NCBI RefSeq assembly: GCF_027359925.1
Contig: NZ_CP114767.1
Coordinates: forward strand, 1,984,001-2,048,000
Direction: 5' to 3'
Source: Hymenobacter canadensis
GTDB lineage: Bacteria; Bacteroidota; Bacteroidia; Cytophagales; Hymenobacteraceae
DNA: 64,000 nt
Part shown: in pieces, positions 26,567 to 34,510 of the stretch
Layout of the letters: every line of letters begins with the position of its first letter
Position numbering within the stretch: the first letter of the stretch is position 1
Position numbers and translations under genes: made by a program
Notes under the pieces: model-generated
Seen by the model: the letters and a program-made list of their open reading frames with translations, nothing else
Database searches by the model: none
What the model was told of the DNA's origin: nothing

Positions 26567-27862
26567 ATGTCTGCTTCCCTCTCTATTGCTGCCCCGGCAG
26601 TTGCTTCCGCCACTTCATTGGCCCACCGCTACCGGCAGGTCCGCCAGCGCACCATGCTGCTGTGCCAGCCGCTGCTGCCCGAAGACACGGTGGTGCAGCC
26701 CATGATTGATGTGAGCCCGCCCAAATGGCATCTGGCCCACGTCACGTGGTTTTTCGAGACGTTTCTGCTCAAGGCCTACCTACCTGGCTACACCGTTTAC
26801 CATGCGGAGTACGCCTTTTTGTTCAACTCCTACTATAACTCGCTGGGCTCACGTGTGAACCGCGCCGACCGGGGCACCCTTTCCCGCCCCGCCCTGGCCG
26901 ACGTGTACAGCTACCGCGCCCACATAGACGAGCAGATGGCCCGCCTGCTGGAGCTGGCCGACACGCTGCCGGACGACTTCCAGGAGCTGTTTGAGCTGGG
27001 TTTGCAGCACGAGCAGCAGCACCAGGAGTTGCTGGCCACCGACATCAAATACATCCTGAGTACCAGTCCGCTGGCTCCGGCCTACCTACCGGCTTTGGCT
27101 CCGGCCACTCCCACAGCCGCGCCCGCCGTGGCTTGGCTGCCGGTGCCGGGCGGGGTGTCGCGCATCGGCTACGAGGGTTCGGGCTTCTGCTTCGACAACG
27201 AGCAGGCCCCGCACGACGTGCTGACGCCCGACTTCGAGCTGCAGAACCGCCTCGTAACCAACGGCGAGTACCTGGCTTTCATGGAAGCCGGCGGCTACCA
27301 GGATTTCCGCTATTGGCTGGGCGAGGGCTGGGATTTAGTGCAAACCCAGAGCTGGGAAGCGCCGCTCTACTGGACGCTGCACGAAGGCCAGTGGCACCGT
27401 TTCACGCACCATGGCCTGCAGCCCGTGAACATGGCCGCGCCCGTCACGCACATCAGCTTCTATGAGGCCGATGCCTACGCGCACTGGGCCGGCGCCCGCC
27501 TGCCCACCGAGCCCGAATGGGAGGTGGCCGCCCGCTATTTCGAAGCCACACCCACCCACGGCACCTTCCTGGAAAGCAACCTGCTCGACCCGCAGCCGCT
27601 GCCGCCCGACGCCGACCCGACCCGCTGCCACCAGCTGCTCGGCGACGCCTGGGAATGGACCTATTCGGCGTACCACCCCTACCCGGGCTACGTGCGTGCC
27701 GCCGGGGCGCTGGGCGAGTACAACGGCAAGTTTATGATCAACCAGTTGGTGCTGCGCGGGGGCTCCTGCGCCACGCCGGTCAGCCATATTCGCCTCACGT
27801 ACCGCAACTTCTTCCACGCTGATAAGCGCTGGCAGTTCACCGGTATCCGGCTGGCCCGCTAG
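26567..27862 (+). CDS. egtB: Ergothioneine sulfoxide synthase EgtB
   Basis: The 431-residue protein has an N-terminal DinB-like helical domain that carries the non-haem iron ligands (H58 in WHLAHVTW, and H148-x3-H152-x-E154) and a C-terminal FGE-sulfatase-like domain (about 190-431, GGVSRIGYEGSGFCFDNE, RLPTEPEWEVA, LRGGSCATP). EgtB joins a sulfur donor to hercynine with oxygen. The next gene, 70 bp downstream, is egtD, so the pair forms an ergothioneine unit. No egtA or egtC is seen, which fits EgtB types that use free cysteine (inference). Confidence 0.95.
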   Translation: MSASLSIAAPAVASATSLAHRYRQVRQRTMLLCQPLLPEDTVVQPMIDVSPPKWHLAHVTWFFETFLLKAYLPGYTVYHAEYAFLFNSYYNSLGSRVNRADRGTLSRPALADVYSYRAHIDEQMARLLELADTLPDDFQELFELGLQHEQQHQELLATDIKYILSTSPLAPAYLPALAPATPTAAPAVAWLPVPGGVSRIGYEGSGFCFDNEQAPHDVLTPDFELQNRLVTNGEYLAFMEAGGYQDFRYWLGEGWDLVQTQSWEAPLYWTLHEGQWHRFTHHGLQPVNMAAPVTHISFYEADAYAHWAGARLPTEPEWEVAARYFEATPTHGTFLESNLLDPQPLPPDADPTRCHQLLGDAWEWTYSAYHPYPGYVRAAGALGEYNGKFMINQLVLRGGSCATPVSHIRLTYRNFFHADKRWQFTGIRLAR

Positions 27863-27932
27863 GTTTCGTTGCCTTATTTTTCCGCTGCTTCTCTCTATCC
27901 GCCCCGGCGGTTTTCCCGCTCGTTTTCTGCTT

Positions 27933-28991
27933 ATGACTTCCCACTCCGCTGCTGCCGCTTCGCCTTCGTTTTACGCCTCCGAGCAGATTGAAACGGACGC
28001 CGCTCCGGCGCCCCGGCAGGCCGCCACCCCCGATCAGGCCCTCGAAGCCCTGAAAAAGCACGTGGCCGAAGGGCTGGCGCGCACGCCCAAAACACTGTCG
28101 TCGATGTATTTCTACGACGATGAGGGCAGCCGCCTGTTCCAGCAGATTATGGCGCTGCCGGAGTACTACCCCACGCGCACCGAGTTTGCCCTTCTGACCC
28201 GGCACCAGGCGGCCCTGGCTACGGCCCTGCGCCCCGAGGATGCCCAGGAGCCCTTCTTCCTGCTGGAGCTGGGCGCCGGCGACGGCCTGAAAACCAAGAT
28301 TCTGCTGCGCCACCTGCTCGATACCGGCGCTTCGTTCACATATGTGCCTGTGGATATTTCCGGGGCGGCGCTGGATGGGCTGGCGGCCAGTCTGCGCCAG
28401 GAGCTGCCCACGCTGCGCGTAGAGCCCATCGTGGCCGACTATGGCGCGGCCCTGCGCCTGATGGCGGCGCGCCCGGGCCGCAAGGCGGTGCTGTTTCTGG
28501 GCTCCAACATCGGCAACTTCCTGCCCGCCGACCGCCAGGCGTTTCTGCAGGAGCTGGCCGCGCCGCTTTCCTCCAACGACCGGCTGCTCATCGGCTTCGA
28601 TCTGCAGAAAGACCCGCGCTTTATCCGGGCGGCCTACGACGACACGCAGGGCGTGACGGCCGCTTTCAACCTGAACCTGCTCACGCGCCTCAACCGCGAG
28701 CTGGCCGCCGACTTCGACCTGGCCACCTGGCAGCACTACACCGACTACGACCCGCTTTCCGGCGCCGTACGCTCGTTTCTGATGCCCACGCAGGCCCAGC
28801 AGGTGCATATCGGGGCCCTGGGCCGCAGCTTCGACTTCGCCGCCTGGGAGCCTGTTCACACTGAAAACTCCTACAAATTCACCCGCCCGCTGATTGACAC
28901 GCTGGCCGCAGATGCCGGGCTGGCCGTGGCCGAGTTCTTCACCGACGAGCAGACGTACTTTGCCGACGTGGTACTGCGCCTGACAGTATAA
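27933..28991 (+). CDS. egtD: L-histidine N-alpha-methyltransferase EgtD
   Basis: The 352-residue protein matches EgtD: the opening PKTLSSMYFYDDEGSRLFQQI, the SAM-binding loop LLELGAGDGLKTKI, LFLGSNIGNF and the C-terminal ENSYKFT. It trimethylates histidine to hercynine with S-adenosylmethionine, the substrate of EgtB. The TAA stop lies inside the left arm of a perfect 31-bp palindrome. Confidence 0.96.
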   Translation: MTSHSAAAASPSFYASEQIETDAAPAPRQAATPDQALEALKKHVAEGLARTPKTLSSMYFYDDEGSRLFQQIMALPEYYPTRTEFALLTRHQAALATALRPEDAQEPFFLLELGAGDGLKTKILLRHLLDTGASFTYVPVDISGAALDGLAASLRQELPTLRVEPIVADYGAALRLMAARPGRKAVLFLGSNIGNFLPADRQAFLQELAAPLSSNDRLLIGFDLQKDPRFIRAAYDDTQGVTAAFNLNLLTRLNRELAADFDLATWQHYTDYDPLSGAVRSFLMPTQAQQVHIGALGRSFDFAAWEPVHTENSYKFTRPLIDTLAADAGLAVAEFFTDEQTYFADVVLRLTV

Positions 28992-29050
28992 AGCCGATGA
29001 GCAGTAGCGCGAACTTTGTAGTTCGCGCTACTGCTCATCGGCTTTATACT
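28985..29050. repeat. Perfect 31-bp palindrome across the egtD stop codon
   Basis: Positions 28985-29015 and 29020-29050 are exact reverse complements with a 4-nt TTGT loop. The core GTAGCGCGAACT/AGTTCGCGCTAC also occurs, less perfectly, at 30468-30494 and in shortened form at 30409-30434. It may act as a terminator for egtD. Confidence 0.9.
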
Positions 29051-29072
29051 ACCGGCTCCCGGCTTCTCTTCT

Positions 29073-30176
29073 ATGCCTGCTTCCTCCGATTTGAACCTGA
29101 TCAGCCTGGCTTCCGGCTACGGCAGTTTTTCTTTACCCGAGCCGGTAGCGCAGCAGGTGCAGCGGGCCCTTACCCGGTTGCCGCTACCAACCAGCCCCGC
29201 GGAAGGCCTGCCAGAGCTGCGGCAGGCGCTGGCCCACCGATATCAGGCCCAGGCCGCCACCGTAGTTCCCGGGGATATCGTAGTGACGCCCGGCACGAAA
29301 GCCGCGCTGTTTCTGCTACTGGCCACGGTACTGCGTCCTGGTGATGAGGTGCTGCTGCTTTCCCCCAACTGGTTTGGCTTCGCGGAGCTGATACGGCAGG
29401 CCGGCGCTACCCTGCGCGAACTGCCGCTACACCCCGCCGACAACTACCAGATTAGCCCGGACGCAGTGCAGGCGGCCATCGGGCCGCGTACGCGCCTGCT
29501 GCTGTTCACTAACCCCAACAACCCCACGGGCCGCGTATACACCCGGCCGGAGCTGGCGGCGCTGCTGGCCGTTACGCAGCAGCACCCGCAGCTGCTGGTC
29601 CTGGCCGACGAGATTTACGACGGCATCCGGTTCGGGCCGGAGCCGGTACCCACGCTGCTGTCCTTCCCCGACCCGCTGGGGCAGCATCTGGTGGTGAACG
29701 GGTTTTCCAAGTCGCTGGCGCTGCTGGGCTGGAACATCGGCTACCTGGTGGCGCCGTCGGCGGTGGCGCAGGCCTGCACGGCGCGGCAGTTTGCCACCGG
29801 CGGGGCCGTGGCGGCCCTCAGCCAGCTGGCGGCGCTGGCCGCCACCGAGGCCACTACGGACATCACGCAGGAGCTGCACACCGGCCTGCTGACCAACCGC
29901 CAGCTTCTGCTCGATTTTCTGGCGACGCTGCCCGGCGCCCTGCCCGCGCTGCCGCTGGGCACCTACTACGCCTTCCCCGATCTGCGCGCCTTCCTGGATC
30001 CTGCACTTGCGCCGGAGCAAGCCTCCGCCGATCTGGTGGCGCGCCTGCACGCAGCCGGCGTGGCCGTGGTAGACGGGGCAACCTGCGGCGCGCCGGGCTT
30101 CGTGCGGCTCTCGTACGCCGTGCCGGAAGCGGAGTTGCGGGAAGCCATCCGGCGCATGGCCCAAGTGCTGCGCTAG
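29073..30176 (+). CDS. Class I/II PLP-dependent aminotransferase
   Basis: The 367-residue protein is a fold-type I aminotransferase: FTNPNNPTGRVYT, VLADEIYDGI and the PLP lysine in VNGFSKSLALLGWNIGYL. It most resembles aspartate/aromatic-type aminotransferases. It starts 81 bp after egtD on the same strand but behind the large palindrome, so co-transcription is uncertain. As the only PLP enzyme next to egtBD it is a candidate for the C-S lyase step of ergothioneine synthesis, though class I enzymes are not the usual EgtE. Confidence 0.88.
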   Translation: MPASSDLNLISLASGYGSFSLPEPVAQQVQRALTRLPLPTSPAEGLPELRQALAHRYQAQAATVVPGDIVVTPGTKAALFLLLATVLRPGDEVLLLSPNWFGFAELIRQAGATLRELPLHPADNYQISPDAVQAAIGPRTRLLLFTNPNNPTGRVYTRPELAALLAVTQQHPQLLVLADEIYDGIRFGPEPVPTLLSFPDPLGQHLVVNGFSKSLALLGWNIGYLVAPSAVAQACTARQFATGGAVAALSQLAALAATEATTDITQELHTGLLTNRQLLLDFLATLPGALPALPLGTYYAFPDLRAFLDPALAPEQASADLVARLHAAGVAVVDGATCGAPGFVRLSYAVPEAELREAIRRMAQVLR

Positions 30177-30253
30177 CCCCGTACCGCGAAAGTCTGTTTC
30201 GCGACGGGCGAAGCGGGTGCCCACGCGGCGGCGCATTCGCTCCCTCGCGCCGC

Positions 30254-30386
30254 CCACCGCACCCCCGACTTTTGCATTTCCGGTGGTGCACGACACGTTT
30301 CCACCCGTGCCCCCTCCACCGCACGCCCGACTTTTGCATTTCCGGCCATGTGTGCCCCACCGCGCCCCCGACTTTTGCATTTCTGG
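30254..30386. repeat. Three degenerate 30-nt direct repeats
   Basis: Copies at 30254-30283, 30316-30345 and 30357-30386 share CCACCGC, CCCGACTTTTGCATTTC and a terminal GG, with one or two changes each. Start-to-start distances are 62 and 41 nt. The function is unknown. Confidence 0.85.
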
Positions 30387-30467
30387 TCGTGCACGGCAGC
30401 TACCCAGCCGTAGCGCAAACGTTGCAGTTTGCGTCCTCGCGCCGCTGAGACGATGGGAATGGTGCCA

Positions 30468-30494
30468 TAGCGCAGACTACAAAGTTCGCGCTAC
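30468..30494. repeat. Imperfect copy of the GTAGCGC palindrome family
   Basis: TAGCGCAGACT and AGTTCGCGCTA flank an ACAA loop, the reverse complement of the TTGT loop in the palindrome at 28985-29050. It lies 16 nt before the MATE promoter element. Confidence 0.7.
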
Positions 30495-30509
30495 GGTCCG
30501 GAACGGCCT

Positions 30510-30517
30510 TACCTTTG
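30510..30517 (+). promoter_or_regulatory. Promoter -7 element of the MATE gene
   Basis: TACCTTTG matches the Bacteroidota -7 consensus and lies 24 nt before the ATG, which implies a very short leader. Confidence 0.55.
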
Positions 30518-30540
30518 CCACTCTTCGTTTGCTTTCTGCC

Positions 30541-31911
30541 ATGCCGTTTACTGCCCTTCGCCCCCACCTCAAACCCCTTATGCTACTGGCCTACCCGGTG
30601 GTGCTCAGCCAGCTGGGCCACGTGCTGGTCAACGTCTGCGACTCGGTGATGGTGGGCCAGACGGGCAAGGTGCCGCTGGCCGCCGTGAGCCTCGGCGTGA
30701 GCGTAAACACCGTGGTGCTGGTGCTGGGCCTGGGCCTTTCGATGGGCATCACGCCCCTGGTAGCCGCCGCTGATGGCCGCCGCGACGTGCCGCAGCTAGG
30801 CCGTCTGCTGGTGGCAGGCGTGTGGCTGAGCACGGTGGCCGGGGTAGTGTTGGCGGCGGCGGGCCTGCTGATTGCGCCGCTGCTGGGCTACCTGCGCCAG
30901 CCCGCCGAAGTGGTGGCCCTGGCTGCGCCGTGGGTGCGGGTGCTGTTTCTGTCGTTGCTGCCGCTAATGGTGTTTCAGGGCTTCAAGCAGTTTGCCGAAG
31001 GCCTGGGCCTCACGCGCCAGGCCATGTACCTGTCGGTGATGGCCAATGCCCTGAACGCGCTGCTGTGTTACGCCCTCATCTTCGGGCATTTTGGCGCGCC
31101 CCGCCTGGGCATGATGGGCGCTGCCTGGGCCACCCTGATTGCGCGGGTGCTGATGGCCGTGCTGATGGCCACCTACGTGCTGCGCGCCCGGCGGCTCCAG
31201 CCCTACCGCGAAGCCGCTTCCCACTGGCTCCGCCCCGATGGGGCCACGCTGCGCCGCCTGATCGGGCTGGGCTCCCCGATTGGGGTGCAGATGATGTTTG
31301 AGATGGGTGCCTTCAGCTTTTCGGCCATCATGATTGGCTGGCTGGGCGCTACGTCATTGGCCGCTCACCAGATTGCCATCAACGTGGCCTCCGTGACCTA
31401 CATGGCGGCCAGCGGCATTGCGGCGGCCGCCACCATCCGGGTGGGCAACCTGCGCGGCCTCGGCGACGCGGAAGGCTCGCGGCAGGCCGGCTTTGCGGCC
31501 TACCTGCTCACGTTCCTGTTCATGAGCTCCATGGGCCTGCTGCTGGTGATCTTCCGGCAGTACATTCCGCACTTCTACAACCACGATGCCGCCGTGGTGG
31601 CACAGGCTTCGGGGCTGCTGCTGATTGCCGCCGCTTTCCAGGTTTCCGACGGCCTTCAGGTGGTGGGGCTGGGCGCGCTACGCGGTCTGCAGGACGTGAA
31701 GGTGCCCTCGGTGGTGGCGCTGCTTTCCTACTGGGTGATTGCGCTGCCGCTGGGCTACGGCCTGGGCTTCGGGCTGAAGCTGGGCAGCCTGGGCGTGTGG
31801 CTGGGGCTGCTGACGGGCCTCACGCTGGTGGCCGGGGCGCTGCTCTGGCGCTTCCGGCAGTACAGCCGGGTGCCCGCCACAGTAGCCCGGCCGGCGGCCG
31901 TGGCGGGCTAG
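30541..31911 (+). CDS. MATE-family multidrug efflux transporter
   Basis: The 456-residue protein has about twelve membrane segments and MATE-type sequence: VVLSQLGHVLVNVCDSVMVGQ in the first helix, GPLAAVSLG-like VPLAAVSLGVSV, and the half-repeat GLGSPIGVQMMFEMGAFSFS. MATE transporters expel cationic compounds in exchange for sodium or protons at the inner membrane. The start at 30541 follows the promoter element; the frame is open much further upstream through the repeat island, which is not coding. Confidence 0.93.
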   Translation: MPFTALRPHLKPLMLLAYPVVLSQLGHVLVNVCDSVMVGQTGKVPLAAVSLGVSVNTVVLVLGLGLSMGITPLVAAADGRRDVPQLGRLLVAGVWLSTVAGVVLAAAGLLIAPLLGYLRQPAEVVALAAPWVRVLFLSLLPLMVFQGFKQFAEGLGLTRQAMYLSVMANALNALLCYALIFGHFGAPRLGMMGAAWATLIARVLMAVLMATYVLRARRLQPYREAASHWLRPDGATLRRLIGLGSPIGVQMMFEMGAFSFSAIMIGWLGATSLAAHQIAINVASVTYMAASGIAAAATIRVGNLRGLGDAEGSRQAGFAAYLLTFLFMSSMGLLLVIFRQYIPHFYNHDAAVVAQASGLLLIAAAFQVSDGLQVVGLGALRGLQDVKVPSVVALLSYWVIALPLGYGLGFGLKLGSLGVWLGLLTGLTLVAGALLWRFRQYSRVPATVARPAAVAG

Positions 31912-32026
31912 CGCTGCGGCCCAACCACTCCGGCTTCCAGCGCGGTTTCCGGCTCAGGGAACGGGAAGCCGGGATTTGGTGTACCTTCTGAGCTACTCAC
32001 GTTCCTTAGCCTGCTCGTTGCTTTCT

Positions 32027-32599
32027 ATGGCCCTGCATTCCTTTCTGCTTTCGTTGCTGCCCCTGTTTCAGCCCGCAGCAGCCCCGCCCCAGACCACCCC
32101 TGCCGTCGCCGCCAAACCGGCCAAAGAAACCCTGGGCTGGTCGGCGAACAGGCCCCTCACCTGGGCCGACTTCAAAGCCCGCCCCATGGGCACCGACCGC
32201 CTGAAAGCCCTCACCTCGGCCAATATCGATGTGCAGGTGGCCTGCAAGGACTTCGTATTCAGCTCCACCGTCACGGCCGTGTTTCTGCCGCAGGAGTCGT
32301 GGGTGCAGGATGCCGGGAAGGCCTCGGCCAACCTGCTGCGCCACGAGCAACTGCACTTCGATATCACGGAGCTGCACGCCCGCCTGCTGCGCCAGAAGCT
32401 CAGCATCGTAAAGCTGGACTGCCAGCACCTTAACCCGGCCTTCAACACCCTCACCAAAAACTACTTCGCGGCCTGGCAGCGCGAGGAAACCCGCTACGAT
32501 GTGGAGTCCAACCACGGCCTCAACCAGGAAAAGCAGCTGTTCTGGGAAACCCAGGTCAAGCAGCGCTTGGCGTTGCTGGAGTCGTTTGCCTCTCGGTAA
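32027..32599 (+). CDS. Secreted putative zinc-dependent protease (DUF922-like)
   Basis: The 190-residue protein has a signal peptide (SFLLSLLPLFQPAAA) and the segment LRHEQLHFDITELHARLLRQ, in which HEQLH is an HExxH zinc-site motif. LTWADFKARPMG near the N-terminus is typical of the Bacteroidota DUF922-type family, predicted to be Zn-dependent proteases. The substrate is unknown. The start at 32027 begins the signal peptide. Confidence 0.8.
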   Translation: MALHSFLLSLLPLFQPAAAPPQTTPAVAAKPAKETLGWSANRPLTWADFKARPMGTDRLKALTSANIDVQVACKDFVFSSTVTAVFLPQESWVQDAGKASANLLRHEQLHFDITELHARLLRQKLSIVKLDCQHLNPAFNTLTKNYFAAWQREETRYDVESNHGLNQEKQLFWETQVKQRLALLESFASR

Positions 32600-32627
32600 G
32601 TTGGTGATGAAGTGACAGGTAAAGTAA

Positions 32628-32728
32628 GAACGTCATTCCGAGTGCAGCGAGGAATCTCGCGTGCTGACGTTGAATTACTACTGCAACATCAGCACGCGAG
32701 ATTCCTCGCTGCACTCGGAATGACGTTC
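32628..32728. repeat. 45-bp palindrome with ATCTCGCGTGCTGA core
   Basis: Positions 32628-32672 and 32684-32728 are reverse complements with one mismatch and an 11-nt loop. Further pairing (GGTGATGAAGTGA near 32603 with TCACCTCATCACC near 32729) extends the structure. The ATCTCGCGTGCTGA core recurs at 37574-37670. Confidence 0.9.
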
Positions 32729-32746
32729 TCACCTCATCACCACCTT

Positions 32747-33085
32747 ATGCCGACTATTTCCTGGGCTGATTTCGAGCTGGTTGATCTGCGGGTCGGCACC
32801 ATTGTGGAGGCGCAGGAGTTCCCGGCGGCCCGACGGCCGGCCTATCAGCTGCTGATTGACCTGGGCCCAGAAATCGGCCTGAAGCGCTCCAGCGCCCAGA
32901 TCACCTTTCACTACCAGCCCGCCGACTTGGTGGGGCGGCAGGTGCTGTGCGTCGTCAATTTCCCGCCCAAGCAGATCGGCAAGTTTATGTCGGAAGTGCT
33001 AGTGACGGGGGCCGCCGATGCGCAGGGCCACATTGTGCTGGCCGCGCTGGCCGGCCCGGTTCCGAACGGCAGCCGCCTGATTTGA
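32747..33085 (+). CDS. csaA: CsaA-like tRNA-binding-domain protein
   Basis: The 112-residue protein is a single OB-fold tRNA-binding domain: FELVDLRVGTIVEAQEFPAA, LKRSSAQIT, VLCVVNFPPKQIGKFMSEVLV and ending GPVPNGSRLI. This is the CsaA pattern, a dimeric chaperone with export-related and tRNA-binding activity related to the C-terminus of MetRS. The start at 32747 follows the large palindrome directly; the longer frame from 32612 would translate the palindrome. Confidence 0.9.
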   Translation: MPTISWADFELVDLRVGTIVEAQEFPAARRPAYQLLIDLGPEIGLKRSSAQITFHYQPADLVGRQVLCVVNFPPKQIGKFMSEVLVTGAADAQGHIVLAALAGPVPNGSRLI

Positions 33086-33164
33086 GCTGGGTGGGCGGCA
33101 TAAGGCTGTCATGCTTCGCTCCGCTCTGTATGACGGCCTTACGCTACCAATCCACTACCCCGCT

Positions 33165-33539
33165 TTACTTGGCGGGGCCTATTTTCACTTGGCGCAGGGC
33201 CAGCGTGTCGATGACGAGGCCGTAGATTTCGTCCAGGTCTTTGTCGTGGCTGGCGTAGTAGCGGTAGCTCTGTTGAAACAGCGAGTCAGTAACTTCACGG
33301 CGCCAGAATAGCGCCTTCTGCTGCTGCAGGTACAAAGCGCGGGCCGAATCGGGGTTCAGGCCGGCCGTTTCCACGCGGGCTTCCAGCGTATGCAGGTCGG
33401 CGAGCAGGCTCACCAGCTGCTCGCGCGGCAGCAGTGGTTGGGGCGGCAGCACCTCTTCAGGCGTCTGGCAGCCGGCCATCAGGCCACTCAGCAGCACACT
33501 GACTACCAACAAAAAAGCACGGGGATGCAGGAGTTTCAC
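33165..33539 (-). CDS. DUF4296 lipoprotein
   Basis: The 124-residue protein starts at a GTG and has a lipobox (LMAGC, C24). The remainder (REQLVSLLADLHTLEARV to SLFQQSYRYYASHDKDLDEIYG) matches the helical DUF4296 family found throughout Bacteroidota. The function is unknown. TACTTTTG lies on the minus strand at 33544-33551, so the transcript may be nearly leaderless. It diverges from the DUF58 gene 68 bp away. Confidence 0.85.
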   Translation of the reverse strand: MKLLHPRAFLLVVSVLLSGLMAGCQTPEEVLPPQPLLPREQLVSLLADLHTLEARVETAGLNPDSARALYLQQQKALFWRREVTDSLFQQSYRYYASHDKDLDEIYGLVIDTLALRQVKIGPAK

Positions 33540-33543
33540 GATG

Positions 33544-33551
33544 CAAAAGTA
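33544..33551 (-). promoter_or_regulatory. Promoter -7 element of the DUF4296 gene
   Basis: The minus strand reads TACTTTTG, a match to TAnnTTTG, only 5 nt before the GTG start. A leaderless or near-leaderless transcript is implied. Confidence 0.45.
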
Positions 33552-33607
33552 AGGATTTGGCAGCTTCTGAACGCCAATACTGCCACGATTCGCGTAGTTT
33601 AGCCCAT

Positions 33608-34510
33608 ATGAATACGCCCACGCCCACGCCTTTTCAGTTGCTCGTACGCAAATTGCGGCAGGTGGAAATCCGGATGCTGAAAGCCGTGGACGCGCAATTG
33701 CAGGGCAATTTCCGGTCCGTTTTTAAGGGTACCGGCCTCGAATTCGACGATGTGCGCCTGTACCAGTACGGCGACGAGGTGCGCGCCATCGACTGGGCCG
33801 TATCGAGCAAAGGCCACGGCACCTTCATCAAAACCTACAAGGAAGAGCGTGAGCAGCAGGTACTGCTGCTGTTTGATGTGAGTGCCTCGCAGAAAGTGGG
33901 CGCCGCCGGTTTGCGCAAGCTCGATGTGGGCCGCGAAATCTGCGGCATTCTGGCTTTGGCCGCGGCCCGGCAGGATGCGCAGCTTGGCATTCTGGCCTTT
34001 TCCGACCAGAAAGAGCTGTACCTGGCGCCCGGCAAGGGCGTGCGCCACGCGTATTCATTGATTAAAAGGTTGTTTGCGCTGGAACCGCAGTCGGGGCAGA
34101 CGGATGTGGGCGGGGGCATCAAACAGGCGCTGGGGCTGCTCAAGCGCCGCAGCATTATCCTGCTGATTTCCGATTTCATTGACGGCAGCTACGAGCGGGA
34201 GCTGACGATGCTGGCCCGCAAGCACGACCTAGTGGTGGTGCAGCTGCTCGACCAGCGCGAGCAGGAATTCCCGCCGCTGGGCATCGTGCCGCTCTACGAC
34301 CAAGAGTCGGGCCGCACGCTCTGGACCAACACGTCTTCGGCCGCGTTTCGGGCCCGCTACCGCGCCACCTACGAGCAGAACCGGGACCAGATCAGCCAGA
34401 TCTGCCGCCGCCACCGCACCGAATACTTGTCCATTGCCACCAACGCCGACTACGTGCCCCAGCTGATTCGGCTGTTCCGGCGGCGCAATCTTCGCTCCGG
34501 CCGTGCGTAG
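33608..34510 (+). CDS. DUF58 protein of a Bat-type locus
   Basis: The 300-residue protein has the DUF58 signature DVRLYQYGDEVRAIDWAVSS and a following von Willebrand A-like domain with DVSASQKVG. DUF58 proteins usually work with MoxR ATPases and VWA membrane proteins in the Bat/aerotolerance and related systems; no MoxR gene is in the window. The next gene starts at a GTG inside the end of this one (8-bp overlap), so translation is probably coupled. ATG 33608 is chosen as the last natural start. Confidence 0.92.
   Translation: MNTPTPTPFQLLVRKLRQVEIRMLKAVDAQLQGNFRSVFKGTGLEFDDVRLYQYGDEVRAIDWAVSSKGHGTFIKTYKEEREQQVLLLFDVSASQKVGAAGLRKLDVGREICGILALAAARQDAQLGILAFSDQKELYLAPGKGVRHAYSLIKRLFALEPQSGQTDVGGGIKQALGLLKRRSIILLISDFIDGSYERELTMLARKHDLVVVQLLDQREQEFPPLGIVPLYDQESGRTLWTNTSSAAFRARYRATYEQNRDQISQICRRHRTEYLSIATNADYVPQLIRLFRRRNLRSGRA

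Larger units (their letters stand above)
30177..30540. other. Repeat-rich intergenic island
   Basis: No gene is seen in this 364-nt stretch. It holds a hairpin CGCGAAA/TTTCGCG (30185-30203), three degenerate 30-nt direct repeats (30254-30386), two short palindromes of the GTAGCGC family (30409-30434 and 30468-30494) and the promoter of the MATE gene (30510-30517). Confidence 0.8.

Noticed and set aside
29073..30176. Naming the aminotransferase EgtE
   Set aside because: The motifs are those of class I/II aminotransferases, and position next to egtBD alone does not prove the lyase step.
30254..30386. CRISPR array
   Set aside because: There are only three degenerate copies, spacings are unequal (62 and 41 nt) and no cas genes are present.
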